A stretch of 64,000 nt of DNA from Polyangiaceae bacterium (GTDB lineage: Bacteria > Myxococcota_A > Polyangia > Polyangiales > Polyangiaceae), in assembly GCA_015075635.1 (NCBI GenBank), contig JABTUA010000001.1, positions 2,294,001 to 2,358,000 on the forward strand. Direction: 5' to 3'. The translations under genes and the position numbers were made by a program. Below the pieces are notes generated by a model. The model worked only from the letters and a program-made list of their open reading frames with translations, was not told the DNA's origin and ran no database searches. Of this stretch, positions 1 to 10,506 are shown piece by piece (within the stretch, counting starts at the first letter, position 1; every line of letters begins with the position of its first letter).

Positions 1-3000
1 CGCTCAAGAAGCTCCAAAGCCTGTACGAGGAGGCCGGCGACTTCGAGGGGCTCATCGACGTGACCGAGCGCCGGGCCGCCCGCGCCAAGGAGCCGGGCGA
101 AGGCCGCCACTTGATGTTCCGCGCGGCGGAGCTTCGCACCACGAAGGGGCGGGACAAACACGCCGCGCTCGCCGCCTGGCGCGCGTACCTCGCTCGGTTC
201 GGTCCGGCCCGTGACGCTCACGCCCAGATGATCCCGCTGCTCGAGCAGGAAAAGCAGTGGAAGGAGCTGGCCTGGGTGCTCGAACGGGACATCGAGCAAG
301 CTCCGCTCACCGAGTGGGTCGCGCTCTTGAACCGCCTAGCGCAGCTGAAGATCTCGCGCTTGGACGACGTGACCGGTGGCCTCGAGGCGTACAAGAAGGC
401 GCTGGAGACGGACCCGACCGACAAGGTGAGCCGGACCGCGGTCGAGAAGCTGCTGCTCTCCGGCTCCGCGCGGCTCGCGGCGGCGGACGTCCTCGAGGGT
501 GTGTACCGCGACGAGGAGCCGGGCACGGGCCTGCTTCGCGTGCTCGAGACCCGGGCGGAGCTGTCAGAGGACCGGGCGCTCTGCCTGGCAGCGTTCGAAG
601 AGGCGCTGCGCATCGCAGAGAGTCACCTGAAGGATCCCACGCGTGGGCTGGAGCTGGCGGGGCGGGCACTCGGCCTGGTGGTCGAGAGCTCGCGTGACGC
701 GATCCCGACCTGGCTCGAGCGCGTGCAGACGCTCGGGACGGAGTCCGGTCGCCCCTTGGAGAAGGCAGCAGCGCTCGCTCGAGCACTGGCGGACCACGCC
801 GTCGACAGCCCGGAGATGCTCGCGCTGGCCAGCGCCGCGGCTGAGGCGCTGGTCGCCGCTGGCGATCCCCAGCGTGCCACGGCGGTCTACCGCCGTGCGC
901 TCTCGTTCGAGCCTTCGAACCCCGAGTTGCTCGCCCGCATCGACGAGCTGCTCGCGGAGCAAGGCAGCCCGGAGGAACGCCTCACGCTGTATCGCGACGC
1001 GCTCGGGCGCGGGCCCGAAGGCGAGCGCAAGAAGCAGCTGCTCCACTCCATGGCCCGGCTGCTCGGCAGCGAGCTCGGCCGCCCGGACGAGGCGGTCGCC
1101 ATCTGGCACCGAGCCCTGGAAGACGACCCGAGGGACGCGGTCGCCCACCAGGCGCTGGTCGAGAGCTACGGCCAGAGCCGCGAGCTCGCGCTGCTCTACG
1201 CCGAGCTCGAGCGCGCGCTGGCCTTCCACGAGGGCGAGCGCCGGAACGCCACCCTGCTCCGTATGGCCGAGGTCGCCGCGGAGACCGACAGCGGCAGGGC
1301 GCTGGAGCACTACCGGGAGCTGCTCGCCCACGCGGAGCTCTCCGACACGGTGCTCGAGAACGTCGAGCTGCTCGCGCACTCCAACGGTGACGCGGAGACG
1401 ATGAAGAGCGTGCTCGAACGGCGCATCGCCGTAGCCGGGGCGCCGGAGGATCGCGCTCAGCTCTTGGAGAAGCTCGGCCTGGTCCAAGCCAAGCAGCTCG
1501 TGGACCCCGAGTCCGCTGCCAAATCCTGGCTCGAAGGCGCGCGCGCCGCCGACGCCGCGGGCGACGACGAGCGGGCGCGCCGCATGTACGAGCGGGTGCT
1601 CGGGGTGAGCCCCGACGAGGCGGAGGCTGCGCGGCGGCTGATCGAGCTGTATGCGGCGGCCGGCGCCTGGGAGAAGGTCCCGGAGGCCTTCGGCGTCCTG
1701 CACCGGGCGGGGGCCGACGAGCGGGACGTGGTCGCGCTGCTGCTCTCGCTCGAGGGCGCCGCCGTGCAGGCGAACGCTGTCGAGGTGTTCGTGGTGCTGA
1801 CCGACGGCGTGCTCGCGCGCGAGGGTCTGGACCCCTCTCGCATGCGTCAGGTGCTGCTCGCGCGGGCGCGCGTGTTGGCCGCCACGGCCGACCATCGCGA
1901 CGAGGTCGCGGAGATCTACCGTCGGGTGCTCGAGGGCGGGAGCGAAGACGTGCAGGCGGCCGCCGAGGCGTTCACCGTGTTCCTCGCGACCAGCGAGCTG
2001 ACGGCGGCGCGGGTCGCCGACCGGCGCTGGCTGTTCGAGTGGCGCGCGTCACGCGCGGCGGATCCGACCACGGTGCTGATCGCGTGGGCGCTCGCCGAAG
2101 AGACGACGCTCGGCAATCCGGCAGCGGCCATCGAGCTCTACAAGCGCGTGCTCGATCGCGACCCGGAGCGCCTGGACGCGCTCTCGCAGCTGGCTCGCCT
2201 GCAGTCCACCCATGGAGACCCCGAGGGTGCGCTCCAGACCTTGCAGAACCTGCGCGAACGCTCCGAGGGCGAGCAGCGGACCACGGCCGAGCTCGGCATG
2301 GTGTCGCTCTGGATCGAACGCCTGGGCCGACCGAAGGACGCACTCGGGACGCTGGAGCGCCTGCTCGACGCCGCTCCCGGGGACCCCGAGGTGATGCGGC
2401 TGGTGCGCGCTGCGCTGTCGTTCGACGAGGCCCGCGCGGAAGCAGCGATGCTCCTGGAGCGGGTTGCGGAGAACGCCGAGACGCGCGAGGCCCGCGCCGA
2501 GATGCTTCAGTCGCTGCTCGACGTCTCGCGCGGCGTGGACGCTCTGGCCGACGCCCGCGGGCGCTGGTATCGCAAGCTGCTCGAGTGCCGCGAGGACGAC
2601 GACGAGGCGACGCTCGGCATCGCGCTCGGCGGCGCCGAAGAGGCGCCGGGCCAGTCGGATCTCTGGGACGCCGCGGAGCGCGTGGCGCGCCGGCTGAACC
2701 GGCCCGATCCGGTGGCCGAGGCCTACGCGCGAGCGCTCGACCGACAGCTGGCTCCCGAAGTGGCCGAGGAGCTCGGGCGCCGCTTCGTCGAGTTCAACGA
2801 GGAGTGGTTCGAGGACGCCGAGCGGGTCGTCTCGCTCCTGACCCGCGTGCTCGAGCTGTGCCCGGGCGCAGACTGGGCCTTCGATCGCCTCAAGCTCGCC
2901 TTCAACAACTCGGCGCGCTGGCCCGAGCTCTTCGAGCTGTACGACCGCGCGCTCGGGCGCGAAGCGGACCCCGCTCGCAAGATCGAGCTCTTGCGCGAGG

Positions 3001-6000
3001 CGGCGATGGCGGCGAAGGACTTCGCGAACGACGCCGACCGCGCCATCGACTACCTGGAGCGGCTCGACCAGCTAGCGCCCGGAGACGCCCGCATCGAGGC
3101 CTCGCTCGAGCGGCTCTACGAGCGCGAGGGGCGGACGCGACCCTTGATCGCGCTGCTCACGCGGCGGCTCGGCCCGGCGAGCGGCGCCCTCAAGGGCGAT
3201 CTCTTGGTGCGCCTGACTCGGCTCTGGCTCGACCTGGGGGATCCGGTCGAGGCGTACGGCCTGCTGGAGAAGCTGATGGCGGACCCGAGCCCCAGGCCCG
3301 AGCTGCCGGAGCTGCTCGAACGCCTGGTCGCGCTGCCTTCGGCGCGAGAGTCGCTGGCTCCGAGCGAAGAGTCGAAGAAGAAGAAGAGCAAGGCGAAGAG
3401 CGTGCGCCACGCCGCTGCCGAGCTCCTGCGCAAGCGCTACGAGGCGGCGAGCCAGATCGGAGACGTCGCGCGCATGCTCGAGGTGGAGCTCGAGCTCGCC
3501 GACACGAAGCAGGAGCGCGTCTCCCGGCTGGAGAAGATCATCCAGCTGAAGCTCGACTCGGTCGGCGACTACCAAGGCGCGTTCGAGAGCGTCGCGCAGT
3601 TGGTCGCGCTCGAGCCCCACGAAGCCTTGCACCGGGTCCGGCTCGCCGAGCTGGCCGGTCGCACCGGTGATCACGAACGTCGCGCGGAGCTCCTGACCAC
3701 CATCGCGGACGGCGCGAGCGACGCCGATGTTCGGCTCGATCTACTGCTGGAGGCGGCCTCCGCGCGCAAGACCGAGCTCGCTGACGCGGCCGGGGCCAGC
3801 GAGCTCTACCAGCGGGTGCTGGCGGAGGCGCACGACGACCGCGCGCGGGCGCTCAGCGCCGCTCGCGAGCTGGATCCGTTGCTGGAGGCGGCGGGCAAGG
3901 CCGCCGACCGGGTCACCGTGCTGGAGAAGCTGGCAGAGCTGGAGGACGAGCCCGAGCGCAGGAAAGCGGCGCTCGGCGCCGCGGCGCGCGTGTCCGGTCG
4001 CGCGCTCAAGGACTGGGAGCGTGCGGTGCGCGCGTGGCGTGCCCGTCTCGCGGACGACTCGCGGGACATGGAGGCCCTGGACGGGCTGGCGGATGCCGTG
4101 GCCGCCGCCGGAAACTGGCCCGAGCTGATCGAGGTGCTCACGGCGCGAGCGGCGCTCTCGCCACCCGAAGCGGCGCGCCGAGATCGCACCTTCGTGGCGC
4201 GCTTGTGGGCAGATCAGCTCGGCGATCGGGCTCGCGCCATCCAGGCCTGGAGGTCGATCCGGGCTGAGCTCGGCGCGGACGCCGAGAGCTACGAGGCGCT
4301 CGCGGGGCTGTACCAAAGCGACGAGAGTTGGCCGGAGCTCGCCGCGCTCACCGCCGAAGAAGCAGCAGCAGCGGAGGACGCGGCGCGCCGCACGGCATTG
4401 ACGATCGAGCTCGGAAATATCCACCTGGCTCGCACCGGCGATCTGGAGTCGGCGCTAGAGGCGTTCGTCGGCGCCGGAGCGTGGGATCGCGCCCTCCTGG
4501 TGCTCGATGCCAAGGCCGATCGCCCGCGCGCCAGGGCGCTGGCGGAGAAGCTCGCCAGCGCGGCGATCGCAGCCTGGACGGCTGGTGAGGACCCCGAAGC
4601 GCACGCGGGCTCTGGCGCCGGAGCGGCGGCCCTCGCCACGCTGGAGGTTCTGGGTAAGCGACTGGCGGACGACGGCGATCACGCCGCGGTGGTGGCGCTC
4701 TACCTGCGCGGGACCGAGCTCCCGTTCCCGAAGGACAAACGCCGGGAGCTCCTGTTCGAAGCCGCGTGCCTGTGCTCGGACCGGCTCGCCGACGCGAGCC
4801 AAGCGCTCACGCACTTTCGCGAGCTCTTCGCCGAGGATCCGGCGGACCGCGTAGCGCAGGGCGCAGTCACGCGCTTCGCGCTGCTCTTGGAAGAGCAGAA
4901 GCTGGACGGCGAGATCGCGAGCTTCTGGGAAGAGCAGGCGAAGGCTCGGGCCAGCCTGGGCGATGCCGGGGCCGCGGCGGCGCTCTACGCCCGCGCCGCC
5001 GAGATCGCCGAGAACAGGCTGGGGGCTCCCGACCGCGCCATCGCGAACCACGCGGCAGCAGCCGAGCTGGGCAGTGAGTCGTCCCTCGACGCGCTGGCGC
5101 GCATCCACGATTCGGAGGGCCGACCGGCGGACGCGGCTCGGGCGCTGGAGCGGCTGTGCGAGCGCTCGAGTCGGGACGAGCTCGGCCCGCGAGCGCTGCG
5201 TCTGGCCGAGGCCTATCTGCGCGCCGGACAGCCCGATCTGGCGCGGGCACGCCTCGAGCATGCCGCGCAGAACGCCCTGGACGCGAGCGCGGTGCGGCAA
5301 CGTCTGGCGGAGCTGTACCGCGCGCAGCGAGCGTTCGGGCCGCTGGCCGAGCTCTTGGCCACTGAAGCGAAGCGCGCTCCCGACGCGAAGGCGCGGCTCC
5401 GCCTCCTGCAGGAGACGGCTCGAATCCACCTCGACCGTCTGGACGACCCCGGCGCTGCGATCCCGCTCCTCGAGCAGGCCATCGAGCTCGCGCCGGACGA
5501 GCCCTCGCTTCGGCTCGGGTTGGCGGCGGCGTTCACCAAGGCGTCGCGCTTCGACGATGCGCTCGGGGTGCTCAAGAAGCAGATCGAGCGCTACGGCACT
5601 CGCAAGCCGAAAGACCGGGCGCTCGTACACTTCCAGCTGGCACGGGTCTCGCTCGCCGCGGGGCGTCGAGCGGAAGCCATCGCCGAGCTCGACTTCGCCA
5701 ACAAGATCGATCCGGCGCACCCCGGCATCCTGCAGGCCCTGGCCAAGCTGGCGTTCGAGGAGGGCCAGCTCGACCGGGCCGAGAAGCAGTATCGCGCGCT
5801 CCTGCTCGTGCTGGGGCGCGATGACGAAGACGCGCCGAGCCGGGCGGAGGCGCTGCTCGACCTGGCCGAAATTGCCGGCAAGACCGGCGACTCCCTGCGC
5901 GCGGCCGAGCTGGTGGACTCGGCGTTCGAGGCCGCGCTGGAGAGCGCGCGCGAGGCGGATGCGCTGGAGGCGACGCTCCGGCAGCGCGGGCGTTACGACC

Positions 6001-8939
6001 TCCTGGCGCGCTCCGTGGAGACGCGACTCGGACAGGCCGCATCGCCGGCGGAGGCCGCGCGGGCGCTGGCGGATCTGGCTTTCCTGCACGCCGAGCACCT
6101 CGGCGGACTGGCCCAGGCCGAGGCGCGGATCCGCGAGCGGGCCAAGAGCATTCACCGCGGGCTCGACGAGAGCCCCAGCTCGGACGATCGCGCTTGGGCG
6201 GCGCTGGGGCGCGTGTACGACTGGCTCGGCGACGCGAGCGCGGAGGCAGAGGTGCTCGAGCGCCGAGTATCCGGCGCGCTTTCCTCGGGTGACACCAGCA
6301 TCGAGACCGACGCCTTCTACCGTTTGGCCGAGATCCGGCTGAAGGATCCGCCCGCGCTCGCCCGCGGCATCGAGGTCCTGGAGCGCGCGCTGGAGCGAAG
6401 CCCCGATCTCGAGCGCGCCGAGCGGCTCCTGCGCGCCGCCGTCCAGGCTCACCCAGGGGACTCCTCCCTGGTGATGTTGTTCGAGCGCGTCGCGCGCGCC
6501 AAGAACGACGAAGCGACGCTGGCCGAGGCGCTCGCGCTCGTGGTGGCGCTGCCGGGAGCGCACGCCGAGGCGCTGCGCGAAGGCGTGGCGCTGGCAGAGC
6601 GCATCGAGCGCGTCGATCTCGCGGAGTCGCTGCTCCGGACCGCCATCGGGGAAGGCGACGCTTCCGGGCTCTCGGACGCGGACGCGGCGTGGACGCTGTG
6701 CGAGCTCGCGGATCTGTGCGACGAGAAGGGGGACCTCGCGGAAGCCCTCGGCCTGCGCGAACGCGCAGCGAGGCTCCTGCCCCCGGACGAGTCCCGGGCG
6801 CTGCTCCTCACGGTGGCGCGGCGCGCCGCCGCGGATGCCGGCGACGCTGCCCTGGCTCGGCGCATCTACGAGTCGCTCCTCGGGCAAGACGCTGCCGACC
6901 GCGAGGTGTGGGAGCCGCTCGCGGCCGTGTACCGCAAGCTCGGCGCGCTGGAGGAGCTGGTGCGGCTGATCGAGCAGACCGTGCCCCTGGTTGAAGAGCG
7001 CGACGACCGCATTCAGCTCCGGCTGGAGCAAGCGGAGATCTTGCTCGACGAGGGCAAGAGCCACGACGCGACCAGCATCTTGCAGGAGATCCTCGACGAG
7101 GACCCCGGGCAGCAGCGCGCCGCCGATCGGCTGCTGTCGATCCTGGACGCGGCGGGGCAGCGCGACCAGATCGCCGCGCTCCTGGTGACCCAGATCGACA
7201 GCGCCAAGGACCGTCAGGACGTGCCGCGCATCGTCGCCTGCTCGGTCCACCTGGGCAAGCTGCTCGAATCGCAGGGTCGTGCGGACGACGCCTACGACGT
7301 GTACAGCGCAGTGCTCGAGTGGGACAAGAGCGATCGTGAGGTGGTCCAGTCGGTGCTCCGCCTGGCGGAGCTCAGGGACGACCCCTACGTCATCGCCGAC
7401 GCCCTGGAGGCGCTGCTCCGGGTGGAGCGCGGCGACGCTGCGGTCGAGCTCGCGTCCCGCCTGGTCATGCTGCGCAACGACATCAACGACGAAGCCGGCG
7501 CGCAGCGCGCGCTCGAGCTCGGGTTCGTCGCCAGTCCGACCACGGCGGAGCTGCGTGATCCGCTGCTCGAGCGCTACGCCGCTTCGGGGGATTGGGGCGG
7601 TGCTGCCCGCCTGCTCAGAGATGCCGTGAACGTGGTGCCCAACGATCGGGAGCTCTTGGGTCGCCTGATCGAGGCGCACCAGCGCGCCGGGGAGTCCGAC
7701 GTGGCCCTTCAGATCCTGGAGGCCCTTCCGGGAGAGGTCGGCCGGGATCCCGACGTGAGCCGGGCGCGAGCCGCGCTCCTCTCCGAAGTCGGGCGGGACG
7801 ACGAGGCGGTGCAGGCGCTGGAGGCGGCCTTCGCCGTCGATCCAGACGCGGCCTACGACCTGGTCGCGGCCCTGGAGCGGGCCATCTCCCGTGCCGAGCC
7901 GGAGCGTGCCCGCGAGCTCGGGCTGCGGCTCGCGGAGGTGTTCGAGCGCTCTGGTGACGTCGAAGCGGCGCGCGTTCGCCTGGGTGAGCTCGCCAAGCAG
8001 CTGGGCAAGGACCGCGAGGTCGTGCGCAGGTTGGCCGAGCTGGAGTCCCGGGCCGAGCGCTGGGACGCCGCCAGCATGGCCTACCGCAAGCTCATCGCCC
8101 TCGAGGACGGTGAGGCACTCAGCGAGGCGGCGCTCGCGCTGGCTGACGCTTGCGAGCGCGCCGGCCGCTTCGGCGACGCTCGCGGCGGCTTGGAGCGCGC
8201 CCACAAGCTCGCTCCGGGCGACGCGCGTCTGCGGGCTCGACTGCGCGCGCTCTACGAGTCGATCGGCGACAACCGTGAGCTCGCGCAGTTCGTGTTGGAG
8301 GAGGCATCAGCCGAGCAGCAAGTGCAGCGACGCTTCGAGCTCCTGCTCTCGGCGGGCAACCTCCTGCTCATGCCCGATGGCGATCCCGGTCGTGCCGTGG
8401 AGGTCTTGGCCGAGGCCCGCGGGCTCGCGCCAGACGACACCGAGGGCAGCGTGCTGTGCGCGCGGGCCTACGCGGCCGTGGGACGCGGCGAAGAGGCGAT
8501 GGCCTTGCTCGGCGAGGTCGTGGCTTCCTTCCGCGGTCGTCGCTCCAAGGAGCTCTCGCCCGTGTTTCGGGAGATGAGCCGAATCCAGCTCGCGGAGGGC
8601 GACCTGAGCGACGCGCTGGCTTCGCTCACCAAGGCCTTCGAGATGGACATGAAGAACTCCCGGCTCGCGATGGAGCTCGGACAGCTGGCGCTGGACATGG
8701 ACGAGACCGAGGTAGCTGGCCGCGCCTTCCGCGGGGTGACCATGCTGCGCACCGGCGAGGACGACTCCGGAGAGCCCGTCACCATCGAGCTCAAGGCGCA
8801 CGCGCAGTATCAGCTGGCGCTGCTCGCACAGCGCGCTGGTGACCCACGGAGAGCGCGCATGCTCGCCAGCAAGGCGCTCTCCGACAACCCCGAGCACGCC
8901 CTGGCGCGCCAGCTCCTGTCCGAGCTCGAGGGGGCGTGA
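1..8939 (+). CDS. Giant tetratricopeptide-repeat protein, C-terminal part (5' end outside window)
   Basis: The frame is open from base 3 with no stop, and the codons before the GTG at 60 read as typical TPR helix sequence, so the gene is cut by the window edge and GTG 60 is not its start. About 2980 residues are visible. They are almost entirely degenerate TPR/SEL1-like helical pairs (A-x-x-x-Y-x-x-x-L, D-P-x-x-x-x-A-L and similar), acidic and rich in Ala, Leu, Arg and Glu, with one lysine-rich patch (SKKKKSK) near residue 1105. No enzymatic domain or membrane segment is visible in this part. TPR arrays are protein-interaction scaffolds; myxobacteria carry several proteins of this size, and the partner here is unknown. 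The next gene begins 42 bases downstream on the same strand. Confidence 0.9.
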   Translation, partial: LKKLQSLYEEAGDFEGLIDVTERRAARAKEPGEGRHLMFRAAELRTTKGRDKHAALAAWRAYLARFGPARDAHAQMIPLLEQEKQWKELAWVLERDIEQAPLTEWVALLNRLAQLKISRLDDVTGGLEAYKKALETDPTDKVSRTAVEKLLLSGSARLAAADVLEGVYRDEEPGTGLLRVLETRAELSEDRALCLAAFEEALRIAESHLKDPTRGLELAGRALGLVVESSRDAIPTWLERVQTLGTESGRPLEKAAALARALADHAVDSPEMLALASAAAEALVAAGDPQRATAVYRRALSFEPSNPELLARIDELLAEQGSPEERLTLYRDALGRGPEGERKKQLLHSMARLLGSELGRPDEAVAIWHRALEDDPRDAVAHQALVESYGQSRELALLYAELERALAFHEGERRNATLLRMAEVAAETDSGRALEHYRELLAHAELSDTVLENVELLAHSNGDAETMKSVLERRIAVAGAPEDRAQLLEKLGLVQAKQLVDPESAAKSWLEGARAADAAGDDERARRMYERVLGVSPDEAEAARRLIELYAAAGAWEKVPEAFGVLHRAGADERDVVALLLSLEGAAVQANAVEVFVVLTDGVLAREGLDPSRMRQVLLARARVLAATADHRDEVAEIYRRVLEGGSEDVQAAAEAFTVFLATSELTAARVADRRWLFEWRASRAADPTTVLIAWALAEETTLGNPAAAIELYKRVLDRDPERLDALSQLARLQSTHGDPEGALQTLQNLRERSEGEQRTTAELGMVSLWIERLGRPKDALGTLERLLDAAPGDPEVMRLVRAALSFDEARAEAAMLLERVAENAETREARAEMLQSLLDVSRGVDALADARGRWYRKLLECREDDDEATLGIALGGAEEAPGQSDLWDAAERVARRLNRPDPVAEAYARALDRQLAPEVAEELGRRFVEFNEEWFEDAERVVSLLTRVLELCPGADWAFDRLKLAFNNSARWPELFELYDRALGREADPARKIELLREAAMAAKDFANDADRAIDYLERLDQLAPGDARIEASLERLYEREGRTRPLIALLTRRLGPASGALKGDLLVRLTRLWLDLGDPVEAYGLLEKLMADPSPRPELPELLERLVALPSARESLAPSEESKKKKSKAKSVRHAAAELLRKRYEAASQIGDVARMLEVELELADTKQERVSRLEKIIQLKLDSVGDYQGAFESVAQLVALEPHEALHRVRLAELAGRTGDHERRAELLTTIADGASDADVRLDLLLEAASARKTELADAAGASELYQRVLAEAHDDRARALSAARELDPLLEAAGKAADRVTVLEKLAELEDEPERRKAALGAAARVSGRALKDWERAVRAWRARLADDSRDMEALDGLADAVAAAGNWPELIEVLTARAALSPPEAARRDRTFVARLWADQLGDRARAIQAWRSIRAELGADAESYEALAGLYQSDESWPELAALTAEEAAAAEDAARRTALTIELGNIHLARTGDLESALEAFVGAGAWDRALLVLDAKADRPRARALAEKLASAAIAAWTAGEDPEAHAGSGAGAAALATLEVLGKRLADDGDHAAVVALYLRGTELPFPKDKRRELLFEAACLCSDRLADASQALTHFRELFAEDPADRVAQGAVTRFALLLEEQKLDGEIASFWEEQAKARASLGDAGAAAALYARAAEIAENRLGAPDRAIANHAAAAELGSESSLDALARIHDSEGRPADAARALERLCERSSRDELGPRALRLAEAYLRAGQPDLARARLEHAAQNALDASAVRQRLAELYRAQRAFGPLAELLATEAKRAPDAKARLRLLQETARIHLDRLDDPGAAIPLLEQAIELAPDEPSLRLGLAAAFTKASRFDDALGVLKKQIERYGTRKPKDRALVHFQLARVSLAAGRRAEAIAELDFANKIDPAHPGILQALAKLAFEEGQLDRAEKQYRALLLVLGRDDEDAPSRAEALLDLAEIAGKTGDSLRAAELVDSAFEAALESAREADALEATLRQRGRYDLLARSVETRLGQAASPAEAARALADLAFLHAEHLGGLAQAEARIRERAKSIHRGLDESPSSDDRAWAALGRVYDWLGDASAEAEVLERRVSGALSSGDTSIETDAFYRLAEIRLKDPPALARGIEVLERALERSPDLERAERLLRAAVQAHPGDSSLVMLFERVARAKNDEATLAEALALVVALPGAHAEALREGVALAERIERVDLAESLLRTAIGEGDASGLSDADAAWTLCELADLCDEKGDLAEALGLRERAARLLPPDESRALLLTVARRAAADAGDAALARRIYESLLGQDAADREVWEPLAAVYRKLGALEELVRLIEQTVPLVEERDDRIQLRLEQAEILLDEGKSHDATSILQEILDEDPGQQRAADRLLSILDAAGQRDQIAALLVTQIDSAKDRQDVPRIVACSVHLGKLLESQGRADDAYDVYSAVLEWDKSDREVVQSVLRLAELRDDPYVIADALEALLRVERGDAAVELASRLVMLRNDINDEAGAQRALELGFVASPTTAELRDPLLERYAASGDWGGAARLLRDAVNVVPNDRELLGRLIEAHQRAGESDVALQILEALPGEVGRDPDVSRARAALLSEVGRDDEAVQALEAAFAVDPDAAYDLVAALERAISRAEPERARELGLRLAEVFERSGDVEAARVRLGELAKQLGKDREVVRRLAELESRAERWDAASMAYRKLIALEDGEALSEAALALADACERAGRFGDARGGLERAHKLAPGDARLRARLRALYESIGDNRELAQFVLEEASAEQQVQRRFELLLSAGNLLLMPDGDPGRAVEVLAEARGLAPDDTEGSVLCARAYAAVGRGEEAMALLGEVVASFRGRRSKELSPVFREMSRIQLAEGDLSDALASLTKAFEMDMKNSRLAMELGQLALDMDETEVAGRAFRGVTMLRTGEDDSGEPVTIELKAHAQYQLALLAQRAGDPRRARMLASKALSDNPEHALARQLLSELEGA

Positions 8940-8981
8940 GCGCTTGACGATGCCGGGTCACTCGGCTCTGATGGCGGCGAC

Positions 8982-9263
8982 ATGAAGCGGGAGAAACGTC
9001 TCACCAAGCGCGAGCGGAAGGCTCAGGATCCGCACCACCGCGCCGGACCCAACGTCAAGTCCGAGCACATCCACTGCATCTCGTGCGGCCGGCACATCGA
9101 CGCGGGGGAGTTCCAGGGCACGCCGCCGACCGCGACGTTGATCACCTGCGACCACGGCTCGCGTTTCCCGAGCTGCGTGGGCTGCATGCAGCACGCCGAG
9201 CAGCTGGTGATGGAGCACGACAAGAGCGGGCAGCCGGTCAAGACCGCGGCAGCCTGGCACTAG
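8982..9263 (+). CDS. Small cysteine/histidine-rich hypothetical protein
   Basis: A 93-residue protein with a very basic N-terminus (KREKRLTKRERK). It contains a CISC motif at about residues 32-35, then CDHGSRFPSC and CVGCMQH, a Cys/His set that could hold one or two zinc ions. No signal peptide or membrane segment is visible. It lies 42 bases after the giant TPR gene on the same strand and may be co-transcribed with it. Its 3' end is 8 bases from the convergent LysM-esterase gene. I do not recognise the family; the zinc role is inferred from cysteine spacing only. The opposite frame over this region is a shadow. Confidence 0.7.
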   Translation: MKREKRLTKRERKAQDPHHRAGPNVKSEHIHCISCGRHIDAGEFQGTPPTATLITCDHGSRFPSCVGCMQHAEQLVMEHDKSGQPVKTAAAWH

Positions 9264-9271
9264 GCGCGGGC

Positions 9272-10375
9272 TCAGCGCTTGCGGGCGCTTTCCTTCTTGT
9301 TCGACGCGGAGGCCTTCTTCGTGCCGGCCTTGGCGCCGCCGCCGCGGTCGAGCCAATGGAGCGCGGCGCGGTACATTGCCGCTTTTCGCTCCAGCGCGAC
9401 CTCGTGACCCATGTCTTTCGGCGTGGAGACCCGGGTCGCGACTTTGTGCCGTTCGAGCCAGTCCTGCAGCTGGTGGGTGCCGTCGATCACGCTGTCGGCC
9501 TCGCCGGTGATCAGATAGACGCGCTTCAGCGTAGTCGCGTTCTTCTTCAGCTCTTCCAGGCCGGCGCCGCCCCAATACGAGGTGTTGCCCGCCAGGATGA
9601 GCCAACGGTTGAAGGTGCGCGGTTCACGCACGCCGACGTTCAGCGCGACGTAGGCGCCTTCGCTGAAGCCCATCAGCGTGTTGCCCACCAGCTGCACCCG
9701 CCGGCCGTACTCCTTGCGCAGAGCGTTCAGCGTCGCGATCGCGACCCGCTGCCCGCTGTACCAGTTGTTGCTCCAGTCACGGCCGTCTCCGTAGGCGCTC
9801 GGACCGCTGGGGCAGACGAGCCAACCGAAGCGGCGCGCCACCGGGGCCCAGCGCCGGCAGTCGCGCAGCGGGCTGCCGCCGCGGCCGTGCAGGTACATCA
9901 CCACGGGCTTCATGCCCTTCCGGCCCGGCCCGATGGGCTCGAAGTAGTACGCCTCACCGTGGCCCGGCACGTCGAGCACGCGGAGCCCGTCGTTGCCGAA
10001 GTTGCGTGAGCCCTTGCCTTCGCCGCCGGACTTGTCCGCCTTGTCATCGGACTGCTCCGGCTTCGGCGCCTTGGGCTCTTCGGCCTCCTCGGCGCTCTCG
10101 GGCTCCTCGGCCTCATCTTGCTCGGCCTTCGCGGGCTTGCCCGGCTTCCCTCCGTCTGCCGCGTCGGGGATGACGAGCTTGGTGCCGATCTTCAGCGGGG
10201 CGCGGCGCTCGATGCCGTTGGCGTCGCAGATCGCCTCGACCGTCACGTGGTAGCGCTTGGCGATCTTGCCCAGGGTGTGTCCGGGCCCCACGACGTGGGT
10301 CTGGGTGGCGCGAGCCGGCCCGACCAGCGTGAGGGCTACGACCAGACAGGCGAGCGCGAGAACCAACCTCCTCAT
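9272..10375 (-). CDS. Exported LysM-domain alpha/beta hydrolase (esterase-like)
   Basis: The start is the ATG at 10375, giving 367 residues that begin with an Arg-rich signal peptide ending near ARA. A LysM domain follows (about residues 25-70; HVVGPGHTLGKIAKRY is the classic opening), which binds glycan such as peptidoglycan. A charged Glu/Lys/Pro linker leads to an alpha/beta-hydrolase domain with the oxyanion motif LHGRGG, the nucleophile elbow GFSEG, a downstream acid in GEADSVID and a histidine in MGHEV. The C-terminus is Lys-rich. The arrangement suggests a hydrolase held at the cell wall by its LysM domain; the substrate cannot be told. It is transcribed divergently from the phosphatidylserine synthase gene. 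Confidence 0.8.
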   Translation of the reverse strand: MRRLVLALACLVVALTLVGPARATQTHVVGPGHTLGKIAKRYHVTVEAICDANGIERRAPLKIGTKLVIPDAADGGKPGKPAKAEQDEAEEPESAEEAEEPKAPKPEQSDDKADKSGGEGKGSRNFGNDGLRVLDVPGHGEAYYFEPIGPGRKGMKPVVMYLHGRGGSPLRDCRRWAPVARRFGWLVCPSGPSAYGDGRDWSNNWYSGQRVAIATLNALRKEYGRRVQLVGNTLMGFSEGAYVALNVGVREPRTFNRWLILAGNTSYWGGAGLEELKKNATTLKRVYLITGEADSVIDGTHQLQDWLERHKVATRVSTPKDMGHEVALERKAAMYRAALHWLDRGGGAKAGTKKASASNKKESARKR

Positions 10376-10506
10376 GACCGGCCGAAGCGCTACCACAACC
10401 TCGGGGCAGACGGGAAACCCCTGGCGATCGGCTCCGAGCGGGCGGCTCTGCTCCCCGATTTTCTTGGGGCTTTTCGCCCCACGCCCGGCGTGCTGAAGGG
10501 GAGGGC

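Noticed and set aside
4455-8204. A 1249-codon open frame on the minus strand inside the giant TPR gene
   Set aside because: It is antisense to a clear TPR coding sequence, has no recognisable domain, and is a by-product of GC-rich codon bias. Similar long frames at 564-1895, 19800-22046, 52352-54166, 60095-62206 and 62213-63589 were rejected for the same reason.
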